A model generated the notes under the pieces. That model saw only the letters and a program-made list of their open reading frames with translations, ran no database searches and was not told the DNA's origin. A program made the position numbers and the translations under genes. This document shows, piece after piece, positions 1 through 6,465 of a DNA stretch of 35,658 bases (positions are counted from its first letter, which is position 1; the number at the start of each line of letters is the position of its first letter). The stretch comes from Deltaproteobacteria bacterium (GTDB lineage Bacteria > Myxococcota_A > Polyangia > HGW-17 > JAJRWW01), in NCBI GenBank assembly GCA_029938605.1, contig JAOZUO010000081.1, forward strand, positions 1 to 35,658, given 5' to 3'.

Positions 1-474
1 AAGGCCTGTCCCCGGGACCTCATCGAGATGGTGCCCAAGGCGCGCAAGGTACATGTGCTCTGCTCCTCCCACGACCCGGGCAAAAACACCAAGACCGTCT
101 GCCAGGTGGGCTGCATCGCCTGCAAGCTCTGCGCCCGGCGGGACAAGAGCTCCTTCGTCATCGAGAACAACAACGCCACGGTGCTCTACGACGGGTCCAG
201 CCAGGACGTGCCCGTGGCCGCCATGGTCTGCACCCCCGGGGCCATCTGGGACGCCGGCGTATACGACCAGCTCCAGTGGCTCACAGACCCCGAAAAGCGG
301 GTACATCTCAAGCAGCAGCAGGCCGAGTTCAAGGCCCAGGAGCGGGCCGAACGCGCCGCCAAGAAGAAGGCGGCCGCGGCCGCCAAAAAGGCCAAGGCCG
401 ACAAACCCGCAGAACCCAAGCCCGAGAAAACCGACAAGGCTCCGGACAAAGAGCCCGAGAAAGGGGCGGAGTAA
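1..474 (+). CDS. rnfB: RnfB C-terminal part (ion-translocating ferredoxin:NAD oxidoreductase)
   Basis: This is the C-terminal part of RnfB, the iron-sulfur subunit that passes electrons from ferredoxin into the Rnf membrane complex. The 5' end lies outside the window; the frame is open from base 1. The fragment starts with ACPRDLIEMVP, the end of one 4Fe-4S motif, followed by a second cluster, C-x3-C-x2-C-x2-C in VCQVGCIACKLCARRD. The last 45 or so residues are an unusual Lys/Ala/Glu/Pro-rich tail, probably disordered, absent from short RnfB proteins. The stop at 472-474 is two bases before the rnfC start, so the genes are cotranscribed. The identity is secure because rnfCDGE follow in canonical order. 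Confidence 0.9.
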   Translation, partial: KACPRDLIEMVPKARKVHVLCSSHDPGKNTKTVCQVGCIACKLCARRDKSSFVIENNNATVLYDGSSQDVPVAAMVCTPGAIWDAGVYDQLQWLTDPEKRVHLKQQQAEFKAQERAERAAKKKAAAAAKKAKADKPAEPKPEKTDKAPDKEPEKGAE

Positions 475-476
475 CT

Positions 477-1826
477 ATGTCCGTCAGCTTCCGGGGCGGC
501 ATCCACCCCCGATATGCCAAGGAGCTCTCCAACGACGCGGCCATCGAGCGGCTCCCTCCGCCCGACGAGGCCATCGTGCACCTGTCTCAGCACATAGGTG
601 CCCCGGCGGTTGCCGTGGTGAAGAAGAAGCAAGAGGTCAAAAAGGGCGAGGTGCTGGGCGAGGCCGCCGGCTTCGTCTCGGTGCCCGTGCATGCCCCCAT
701 CTCCGGCAAGGTCACGAACATCGGGCTTTACCCGCACCCCTTCGGCTCCCTGCAGGAGGCCGTGGTCATCGAGTCCGATGGCAAGGACGAGTGGACCGAC
801 CTCCCCAAGGAGGTCAAGCCCGACAGCCTCGACCGCGAGGAGATCAAGGACCGCATCCGAGACGCGGGCATCGTGGGCCTGGGCGGAGCGGCCTTCCCCA
901 CCCACGTGAAGCTCTCTCCACCGCCGGCCAAGAACATCGACACCGTGCTGCTCAACGCGGCCGAGTGCGAGCCCTACCTGACAGCGGACGACCGCCTCAT
1001 GCAGGAGGAGCCCGACCGCGTGGTCTCCGGATTTATTGCCCTCAAGAAAGTGCTCGGCGCCAAAGACGCCGTCATCGCCATCGAGGAGAACAAGCCCGAG
1101 GCCATCGCCGCCATGGAGAAGGCCGTCGCCAAGGCCAAGGGCAAGGCGGTGCGGGTGGTGCATATGCACGTGAAGTACCCCCAGGGCGGTGAGAAGCAGC
1201 TCATCGACGCGGTGCTCGGCCGCGAGGTGCCCACGGGCGGTCTGCCCATGGACTGCGGCGTGGTGGTCCAGAACGTGGCCACCTGCGCCGCGGTGGACGA
1301 CGCCGTGCGCTTCGCCAAGCCCCTCATCTCCCGGGTGACCACGGTCACCGGAGAGGGAGTGAACGGGCCCGTGAATGTGGTGGGGCGCGTGGGTACGCCC
1401 GTGCAGACCTTCATCGACGCGGCCGGCGGCTTCCGGGGTACACCGGGGCGGGTCATCCTGGGCGGCCCCATGATGGGCGGCGCCATCCACAACACCGACA
1501 TCCCGGTGATCAAATCCACCGGCGGCATTCTCGTACTGACCCCCGAGCAGGTGCCGTCCGGTGAGTTCGACTCCTGCATCCGGTGCGGCCGCTGCGTGCG
1601 CGCCTGCCCCATCCACCTGTGCCCCAACGACATGGGCAACTACTCCGAGGTGGAGATGTGGGAGGAGCTCGAGGGGTTGGATGTCAACGACTGCATCGAG
1701 TGCGGTTGCTGCAGCTACTCGTGCCCGGCGAACCGTCCCCTGGTGCAGTTCTTCCGGTACGCGAAGCTCTGGATCCGCCAACAGCAGGCACTGGCCAAGG
1801 CGGCCGAGTCCAAGGACGAAAGATAG
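477..1826 (+). CDS. rnfC: RnfC, NADH-side iron-sulfur/flavin subunit of the Rnf complex
   Basis: RnfC (449 aa) is the peripheral subunit of Rnf that exchanges electrons with NAD(H). The ATG at 477 was chosen over upstream in-frame codons because MSVSFRGGIHP matches the family start and lies two bases after rnfB stops. A Gly-rich stretch GLGGAAFPTHVKL lies near residues 136-148, the NADH/FMN-binding part of the NuoF-like domain. Two 4Fe-4S motifs follow, CIRCGRCVRACP near residue 367 and CIECGCCSYSCP near residue 406. The N-terminal lipoyl-like region (HAPISGKV) is also typical. The protein lacks the long Ala/Lys C-terminal repeat found in enterobacterial RsxC and is close to the short RnfC form. 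Confidence 0.95.
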   Translation: MSVSFRGGIHPRYAKELSNDAAIERLPPPDEAIVHLSQHIGAPAVAVVKKKQEVKKGEVLGEAAGFVSVPVHAPISGKVTNIGLYPHPFGSLQEAVVIESDGKDEWTDLPKEVKPDSLDREEIKDRIRDAGIVGLGGAAFPTHVKLSPPPAKNIDTVLLNAAECEPYLTADDRLMQEEPDRVVSGFIALKKVLGAKDAVIAIEENKPEAIAAMEKAVAKAKGKAVRVVHMHVKYPQGGEKQLIDAVLGREVPTGGLPMDCGVVVQNVATCAAVDDAVRFAKPLISRVTTVTGEGVNGPVNVVGRVGTPVQTFIDAAGGFRGTPGRVILGGPMMGGAIHNTDIPVIKSTGGILVLTPEQVPSGEFDSCIRCGRCVRACPIHLCPNDMGNYSEVEMWEELEGLDVNDCIECGCCSYSCPANRPLVQFFRYAKLWIRQQQALAKAAESKDER

Positions 1827-1840
1827 GGAGCGCGGCCATC

Positions 1841-3175
1841 ATGGCAGCTGACGAAAAAGAACCCCGTAAGGGCGCCGAGCCCACCGAGGGCGCCGACAAG
1901 AAAGCGCCCAAAGACGACGCAAAATCCGCCGATAAGACGGAAAGCGCCGCCGAGACGACCACCAAGGCAGCCACCGAGACGGCTACCAAGGCAGCCACCG
2001 AAACGGCCACCGAGGCAGCCACCGAAACGGCCGTCGAGGCCGCCGTCGAGGCCGCCGAACAGAGCCCGCCGCCCATGTTGTCGGTGGCCTCTTCGCCCCA
2101 TGTGCGCTCGAACGAATCCACGGCCAAGATCATGTGGACCGTGTTCGCGTGCCTCCTCCCGGCGTCGGTCTGGTCGGTGTACATCTTCGGCATGCAGGCG
2201 GCCATTGTTCTGGCCACGTGTACGGGCAGCGCGGTGGTCTTCGAGGCCCTCGTTCAGTATTTCACCAAGGACCGCACCATGGTGCAGGACGGGTCGGCGG
2301 CCCTCACCGGCCTGCTGCTCGGCCTGACCATGCCCCCCGGCGTGTCGGTGACAATCTGCCTCATCGGCGCCTTCGTGGCGGTCGTGGTGGCCAAGGCGAT
2401 CTTCGGCGGGCTGGGACACAACCCCTTCAACCCGGCGCTCACCGCTCGCGTGTTCCTGCTCATCGCCTTCCCGGGAGCCATGACCAAGTGGCCCATCACG
2501 CTGCAAGCCTTCGCCGAAAAACCGGTCTCGCTCTATGGCCAGGCCACCACCTGGTATTCGAGCTTCGCGACCAACAAGACGCTCTCGCTCCCTGTCACCA
2601 AGACTGACTCCGTCATGGAAGCCCTGGCGGGCAAAGTGGACGTCATCACCGGGGCCACCCCCCTGGCCGTGGCCAAGGAGCACTGGCAAAGGGGCACCGG
2701 CGAGGTGTTGCACTACACAGACTATTTCGTGGGCTCCATGCCCGGCTCCCTGGGCGAGGTGTCGGTACTCCTGCTCCTGCTGGGCGCGGCGGTCCTGCTC
2801 CTCAAGGGCTACATCACCTGGCACATCCCCGTGTCCTTCATCCTGGGCGTGGTCGTCATGGCCGGCATGACCCACCTGGCGAGCCCCACCCGCTACATGG
2901 ATCCGATCTTCCATCTGGTCACCGGCGGAATCATCATCGGCGCCTTCTTCATGGCCACCGATTATGTCACGTCACCCACCTATCCCCTGGGCATGGTCAT
3001 CTTCGGGTTCGGGTGCGGATTACTGACGATGGTCATCCGCCTCTGGGCCGGGTTCCCAGAGGGCGTCAGCTTCGCGATCCTGATCATGAACGCGGTCACG
3101 CCCATCATAGAGCGATACACACGCCCGAAGAAGTACGGCCTCAAGCCCTGGGCCGAGCCGGAGGCGAGCAAATGA
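1841..3175 (+). CDS. rnfD: RnfD with a repeat-rich N-terminal extension
   Basis: RnfD is a membrane subunit of Rnf carrying covalently bound FMN. The conserved part starts at LSVASSPHVRS, near residue 79, and shows several hydrophobic segments. The motif VITGATPLA holds Thr273, the expected FMN attachment site. The ATG at 1841 gives 444 aa, roughly 80 more than usual RnfD. The extra N-terminus is charged and contains three copies of TKAATETA-type octapeptides encoded by a 24-bp DNA repeat. An alternative start is the ATG near 2074, directly before LSVASSPH, which would give a normal-length protein. I favour 1841 because it follows rnfC closely and otherwise about 250 bp would be untranslated. 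The stop overlaps rnfG in an ATGA. Confidence 0.92.
   Translation: MAADEKEPRKGAEPTEGADKKAPKDDAKSADKTESAAETTTKAATETATKAATETATEAATETAVEAAVEAAEQSPPPMLSVASSPHVRSNESTAKIMWTVFACLLPASVWSVYIFGMQAAIVLATCTGSAVVFEALVQYFTKDRTMVQDGSAALTGLLLGLTMPPGVSVTICLIGAFVAVVVAKAIFGGLGHNPFNPALTARVFLLIAFPGAMTKWPITLQAFAEKPVSLYGQATTWYSSFATNKTLSLPVTKTDSVMEALAGKVDVITGATPLAVAKEHWQRGTGEVLHYTDYFVGSMPGSLGEVSVLLLLLGAAVLLLKGYITWHIPVSFILGVVVMAGMTHLASPTRYMDPIFHLVTGGIIIGAFFMATDYVTSPTYPLGMVIFGFGCGLLTMVIRLWAGFPEGVSFAILIMNAVTPIIERYTRPKKYGLKPWAEPEASK
1961..2056 (+). repeat. 24-bp in-frame tandem repeat in rnfD 5' end
   Basis: Three 24-bp units start at 1961, 1985 and 2009, with consensus beginning ACCAAGGCAGCCACCGARAC. Two 12-bp units GTCGAGGCCGCC follow, to 2056. 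The units keep the reading frame and encode Thr/Lys/Ala/Glu octapeptides. Confidence 0.9.
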
Positions 3176-3990
3176 CGGACAAAGACGAAGCGCAAGATGT
3201 CGCCAACAAGGACGACACGCCGCCTCCCGCCACTGGGGACACCAAGAGCGCGCCGGAGCCCCAGCAGGACTCGGCCGCGAGGCTGGTACTCACCCTCACT
3301 ATCGTAACGATGGTGGCAGGCGCCGCCCTCGCCGGAGCCCACGCCCTCACCAAAGGTCCCATCAAAGCGGCCAAGGCCAGAAAGAAGCTGGCGTCCATCA
3401 AAAAGGTCCTGCCCAAGTGCACCAACAATCCGGTGAAAGATGCCATCAAGGTCGCCGGCCCCCAGGGAAAGACCGAAGTCTATCGCTGCCGTAAGAAGCA
3501 ACCGGACGGCTCGAATCCCGTGGTGGCCGTGGCCATCGAGCAGTCCTCCAAGGGCAACAAGCACAAGACCTACTCCGGCCTCATCCGGGTAGTGGTGGGC
3601 ATCGACACCAAGTCGGGCAAGATCCGCGCCTTCAAGAATAAGAAAGGGAAGCAGGAGGTGGCGGTGGTCATCGTCAAGCACTCCGAGACCCCGGGGCTGG
3701 GCTCCAAGGCCACGGACTACGACTTCCGAAAAGTATTCGCCGGACAGGATCTCAAGCCCAAGGACAAGACCTCCAAGGGCAAGGTTTGGATGACCACAAA
3801 GGACAGTCCCCTCGGCTTCGTGGACGCCATCTCCGGCGCCACCATCACCTCGCGAGCGGTGACCGAGATCGTGAAGAAGACCCTGATCGTGTTCAACAAG
3901 AACAAGACCGCCATCCTCACGACGGTAAAGAGCGGGACGAAGAAGGCAGCCAAGACCGAGGCCGCCCCGATCCAGGAGATGCAACCATGA
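3172..3990 (+). CDS. rnfG: RnfG, FMN-binding subunit of the Rnf complex
   Basis: RnfG (272 aa) is a membrane-anchored periplasmic-side subunit with covalent FMN. The ATG at 3172 overlaps the rnfD stop (ATGA), indicating translational coupling. The protein has an acidic, polar N-terminus, one transmembrane helix (LVLTLTIVTMVAGAALAGA, near residues 43-61) and an FMN-binding domain ending in GFVDAISGATITSRAV. Thr224 of the SGAT motif is the expected FMN-phosphate acceptor. The middle and C-terminal parts are unusually Lys-rich. Its stop overlaps the start of rnfE. The family assignment is firm from the SGAT motif and the position between rnfD and rnfE. Confidence 0.93.
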   Translation: MTDKDEAQDVANKDDTPPPATGDTKSAPEPQQDSAARLVLTLTIVTMVAGAALAGAHALTKGPIKAAKARKKLASIKKVLPKCTNNPVKDAIKVAGPQGKTEVYRCRKKQPDGSNPVVAVAIEQSSKGNKHKTYSGLIRVVVGIDTKSGKIRAFKNKKGKQEVAVVIVKHSETPGLGSKATDYDFRKVFAGQDLKPKDKTSKGKVWMTTKDSPLGFVDAISGATITSRAVTEIVKKTLIVFNKNKTAILTTVKSGTKKAAKTEAAPIQEMQP

Positions 3991-4622
3991 GCAACACCTC
4001 CAAGATCGTCTCCCGCGGCTTCTGGTCGGAGAACCCGGTGCTGGTGCTGCTGTTGGGGCTCTGTCCCACCCTGGCCGTCACCACGTCGGCCTACAACGGC
4101 CTCGGCATGGGCGTGGCCACCATGGCGGTGCTCCTGGGCTCGAACATCTGCATCTCCCTCATCCGGAACGTCATCCCCAAGAAGGTGCGCATCCCCTGCT
4201 TCATCGTGGTCATCGCCACCTTCGTGACCCTGGTGGACATGCTCCTGGAAGCCTTTGTCAACAACCTGCACGCGAGCCTGGGCCTGTTCATCCCACTCAT
4301 CGTGGTCAACTGCATCATCCTGGGGCGCGCCGAGGCCTGGGCCTCCCGCAACACCCTGGGAAAGTCCATTCTCGACGCCGTCGGAATGGGGCTCGGCTTC
4401 ACAATCACGCTCTTTCTCCTCGGGTCCGTACGGGAGATCCTGGGCAACGGCACCCTGACCTTGTTCCAGTTCCAGGAGACCCTCGTGCAGCTCCGGTTCA
4501 TCGCCAAGTCCACCGATCCCATCCTGGTGATGATCCTTCCCCCAGGGGCATTTATCGCCCTGGGCTTCTTCATCGCGGGCATGAACGCAATCCAGGCCAA
4601 GCTAAAGAAAAAAGCCGGGTAG
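3987..4622 (+). CDS. rnfE: RnfE, integral membrane subunit of the Rnf complex
   Basis: RnfE (211 aa) is one of the two homologous membrane subunits (RnfA and RnfE) thought to form the electron path and ion channel through the membrane. The start overlaps the rnfG stop (ATGA). The sequence is mostly hydrophobic, with about six membrane segments. The two family-conserved cysteines are present, Cys26 in LGLCPTLAV and Cys109 in VNCIILGRAEAW; in the known complexes these positions ligate a membrane [2Fe-2S] cluster shared with RnfA. RnfA itself is not in the window and is expected just upstream of rnfB, giving the A-B-C-D-G-E order of the Rhodobacter and E. coli operons. Confidence 0.93.
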   Translation: MSNTSKIVSRGFWSENPVLVLLLGLCPTLAVTTSAYNGLGMGVATMAVLLGSNICISLIRNVIPKKVRIPCFIVVIATFVTLVDMLLEAFVNNLHASLGLFIPLIVVNCIILGRAEAWASRNTLGKSILDAVGMGLGFTITLFLLGSVREILGNGTLTLFQFQETLVQLRFIAKSTDPILVMILPPGAFIALGFFIAGMNAIQAKLKKKAG

Positions 4623-4625
4623 GTC

Positions 4626-4668
4626 GCAGAAATACAACTTTCCCTTGTCAGCGCCACTGTATTTCTGC
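4626..4668 (+). promoter_or_regulatory. Perfect 11-bp inverted repeat between rnfE and rseC-like gene
   Basis: The left arm GCAGAAATACA (4626-4636) and right arm TGTATTTCTGC (4658-4668) are perfectly complementary around a 21-nt loop. The structure begins 3 bp after the rnfE stop and ends 11 bp before the rseC-like ATG, and no T-run follows. It could be an mRNA stem-loop that sets RnfE:RseC ratios, or a protein-binding site; a classic terminator is unlikely. Confidence 0.6.
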
Positions 4669-4679
4669 ACATTGAACAG

Positions 4680-5135
4680 ATGGCTACCGACGACTCCATC
4701 CATGAAATCGGCCGCATCGTGCGAAAGGACGGTGAGGTGGCCGTGGTGGAGATCCCCAAGGCAGGCGCCTGTGAAGGCTGCTCAGCCAGCGGTGTATGCC
4801 ACTCCCTGGGCGGGTCGGATCTGCGGGAGCTGCGGGCGGTGAACCGCATCAACGCGGAGATCGGCGACCAGGTAGAGGTGGTCGTTCAGGCCCGTACAGC
4901 GCTCCGGGCGGCCATGTGGGTCTACCTCATTCCGACGCTGCTCATGCTCGCCACGGCCATGGGATTCCACAAGCTGGCGACGGCCCACTGGTCTGACCAG
5001 ACAGCCCAGATGGCCACGGCCCTGGTGACTCTGGGATCCCTCGTGCTGTTCATCCTAGGCACCTGGCTCTGGAAACGGGGCCGCCCCCTGGACCTGAAAA
5101 ACTTTCCCGTGGTCACCCGTCGCCTTGCTCCCTGA
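4680..5135 (+). CDS. rseC: RseC/MucC-family membrane protein (SoxR-reducing system type)
   Basis: This 151-aa protein matches the RseC/MucC family, known in E. coli as part of the SoxR-reducing system with Rsx (Rnf). The N-terminus carries a cysteine cluster, Cys31, Cys34 and Cys40 (ACEGCSASGVC), and a basic to mixed cytoplasmic domain. Two transmembrane helices follow, near residues 77-98 (WVYLIPTLLMLATAMG) and 112-133 (VTLGSLVLFILGTWLW). It lies 57 bp after rnfE on the same strand, and the family is often found with rnf genes. The ATG at 4680 has no strong Shine-Dalgarno. No SoxR gene is visible, so a role in SoxR control here is only analogy; maintaining or tuning the Rnf complex is equally possible. 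Confidence 0.8.
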   Translation: MATDDSIHEIGRIVRKDGEVAVVEIPKAGACEGCSASGVCHSLGGSDLRELRAVNRINAEIGDQVEVVVQARTALRAAMWVYLIPTLLMLATAMGFHKLATAHWSDQTAQMATALVTLGSLVLFILGTWLWKRGRPLDLKNFPVVTRRLAP

Positions 5136-5256
5136 TCCTTACCAACTTTCGCCCCTTCTCCCATCATGCACGGCAACCGCTCCTATCGGCGGGACTTCGG
5201 CCTGGCCGTCAAGGGACGCTACGAACGATACGCCAGCAACTGGTGTGCCGAGACTC

Positions 5257-5286
5257 TTTACGTTCCTGCAAAAATGATTACATTAT
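5257..5286 (+). promoter_or_regulatory. Candidate promoter for dnaJ
   Basis: TTTACG (5257-5262) is followed after 16 bp by TACATT (5279-5284), or after 18 bp by CATTAT, in an A/T-rich island unlike the surrounding DNA and 22-25 bp before the dnaJ ATG. It resembles a sigma-70-type site. The remainder of 5136-5307 shows no convincing gene. Confidence 0.35.
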
Positions 5287-5307
5287 TCGCAGTTAGGAAC
5301 CGTAGAG

Positions 5308-6465
5308 ATGGCACAAGACCCGTACAAAATTCTCGGCGTATCCAGGGGCTCGTCCGAGGACGAGGTGAAGAAGGCGTATAAGGCCAAGGCGCGCCAGTAC
5401 CACCCCGACCTGAACAAGGACGCCAACGCCGAGGACAAATTCAAAGAGGTCAACGGCGCCTTCGAGGTCCTCGGGAACCCGGAAAAGCGCAAGATGTACG
5501 ACGAATTCGGGGAGGACGCGGAGCGCATGGGCTTCGACCCCGAGAAGGCGCGGCAGTATCGCGCCTACAGCTCCCATCTGGGCGGAGGCAGAGGGGGCGG
5601 CGGCGGCTTCGGCGGCGGCTTCGGCCAGGGCGGCGGCGGTCTCGGCGGGCTGGGCGACATCTTCGGTCAGTTCTTCGGCGGAAGAGGAGGAGGAGGAGCC
5701 AGGGCCCGACGTCCCCAGGCGGGCGCGAACGTCGCCACCAGCCTCACCATTGATCTACTCGAGTCTCTACGCGGTGCGGAGATCGAGCTCAACGCGAGCC
5801 TGCCCAGCCCCTGCACCACCTGCTCTGGGAGCGGCAAATCACCGCACGCCACCCGGGGCCCCTGCGGCCAGTGCGGAGGCAGCGGCACCCTGTCCATCGG
5901 TGGCGGACGCATCCAGACCGCATGTCCGGCCTGCGGCGGTTCGGGCCAGTCCGAAGCGCTGGCGTGCCACACCTGCGGCGGGCGGGGCGCCACCTACCAG
6001 CCCACGCAGCTCAAGGTGCGGATCCCCGCGGGCGTGGTGGACGGCGGCAAGATCCGGCTGGGCGGCAAGGGCGAGCCCGGCATCCACGGCGGCCCGCCCG
6101 GAGACCTGCTGATCACGGTCCACCTCCGACCTCATCCGTTCCTCCGTAGAGAGGACAACGACCTGTACCTCACGCTTCCCATCACCGTGGTCGAGGCCGT
6201 GGGAGGAGCCACCCTGGAGGTTCCCACCCTCAACGGCGCGATTAATATGAAAATCCCCCCTGGCTCCCAGTCGGGTCAGCGTCTCCGAGTCCGCGGCAAG
6301 GGCGCCCCCAGCCCCCGCGGCGGCGAACGGGGAAACCTGTACGTGGAGCTCGCCATTCAGGTCCCCGACCAGCTCGACGAAGCCACCCAGAAAGCCACGG
6401 TGGAAGCCGCCAAGCAGCTCGCGCCCTTCTACACCACCGACGTCCGCGAAAAGCTAAGCCTGTAG
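5308..6465 (+). CDS. dnaJ: DnaJ co-chaperone (type I Hsp40)
   Basis: DnaJ stimulates the ATPase of DnaK and delivers unfolded clients. This 385-aa protein has all parts of a type I Hsp40. The J domain occupies residues 1-70, with the catalytic HPD at 32-34. A Gly/Phe-rich linker (about 90-135) has several GGGFGGGFG-type blocks. The zinc domain has four CxxCxGxG motifs (CTTCSGSG, CGQCGGSG, CPACGGSG, CHTCGGRG, about 169-228), and C-terminal client-binding domains follow. The linker is longer and more Gly-rich than in E. coli DnaJ. No dnaK or grpE is adjacent, so it may be one of several DnaJ copies. Its 3' end overlaps the convergent helicase gene by 12 bp. Confidence 0.92.
   Translation: MAQDPYKILGVSRGSSEDEVKKAYKAKARQYHPDLNKDANAEDKFKEVNGAFEVLGNPEKRKMYDEFGEDAERMGFDPEKARQYRAYSSHLGGGRGGGGGFGGGFGQGGGGLGGLGDIFGQFFGGRGGGGARARRPQAGANVATSLTIDLLESLRGAEIELNASLPSPCTTCSGSGKSPHATRGPCGQCGGSGTLSIGGGRIQTACPACGGSGQSEALACHTCGGRGATYQPTQLKVRIPAGVVDGGKIRLGGKGEPGIHGGPPGDLLITVHLRPHPFLRREDNDLYLTLPITVVEAVGGATLEVPTLNGAINMKIPPGSQSGQRLRVRGKGAPSPRGGERGNLYVELAIQVPDQLDEATQKATVEAAKQLAPFYTTDVREKLSL

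Noticed and set aside
186..1781. Long minus-strand frame opposite rnfB/rnfC
   Set aside because: Typical high-GC antisense shadow: His/Gly/Asp-rich, no domain, and it opposes certain rnf genes.
1..4622. Absence of rnfA as a sign of an incomplete Rnf complex
   Set aside because: In the A-B-C-D-G-E order rnfA lies before rnfB, which is itself cut by the window edge, so absence cannot be judged.
4626..4668. Hairpin as a Rho-independent terminator after rnfE
   Set aside because: No T-run follows, and the rseC-like gene starts 11 bp later on the same strand.
5166..5381. Open frame of 71 aa between rseC-like gene and dnaJ
   Set aside because: No Shine-Dalgarno, overlaps the dnaJ start in another frame, and the composition is not protein-like.
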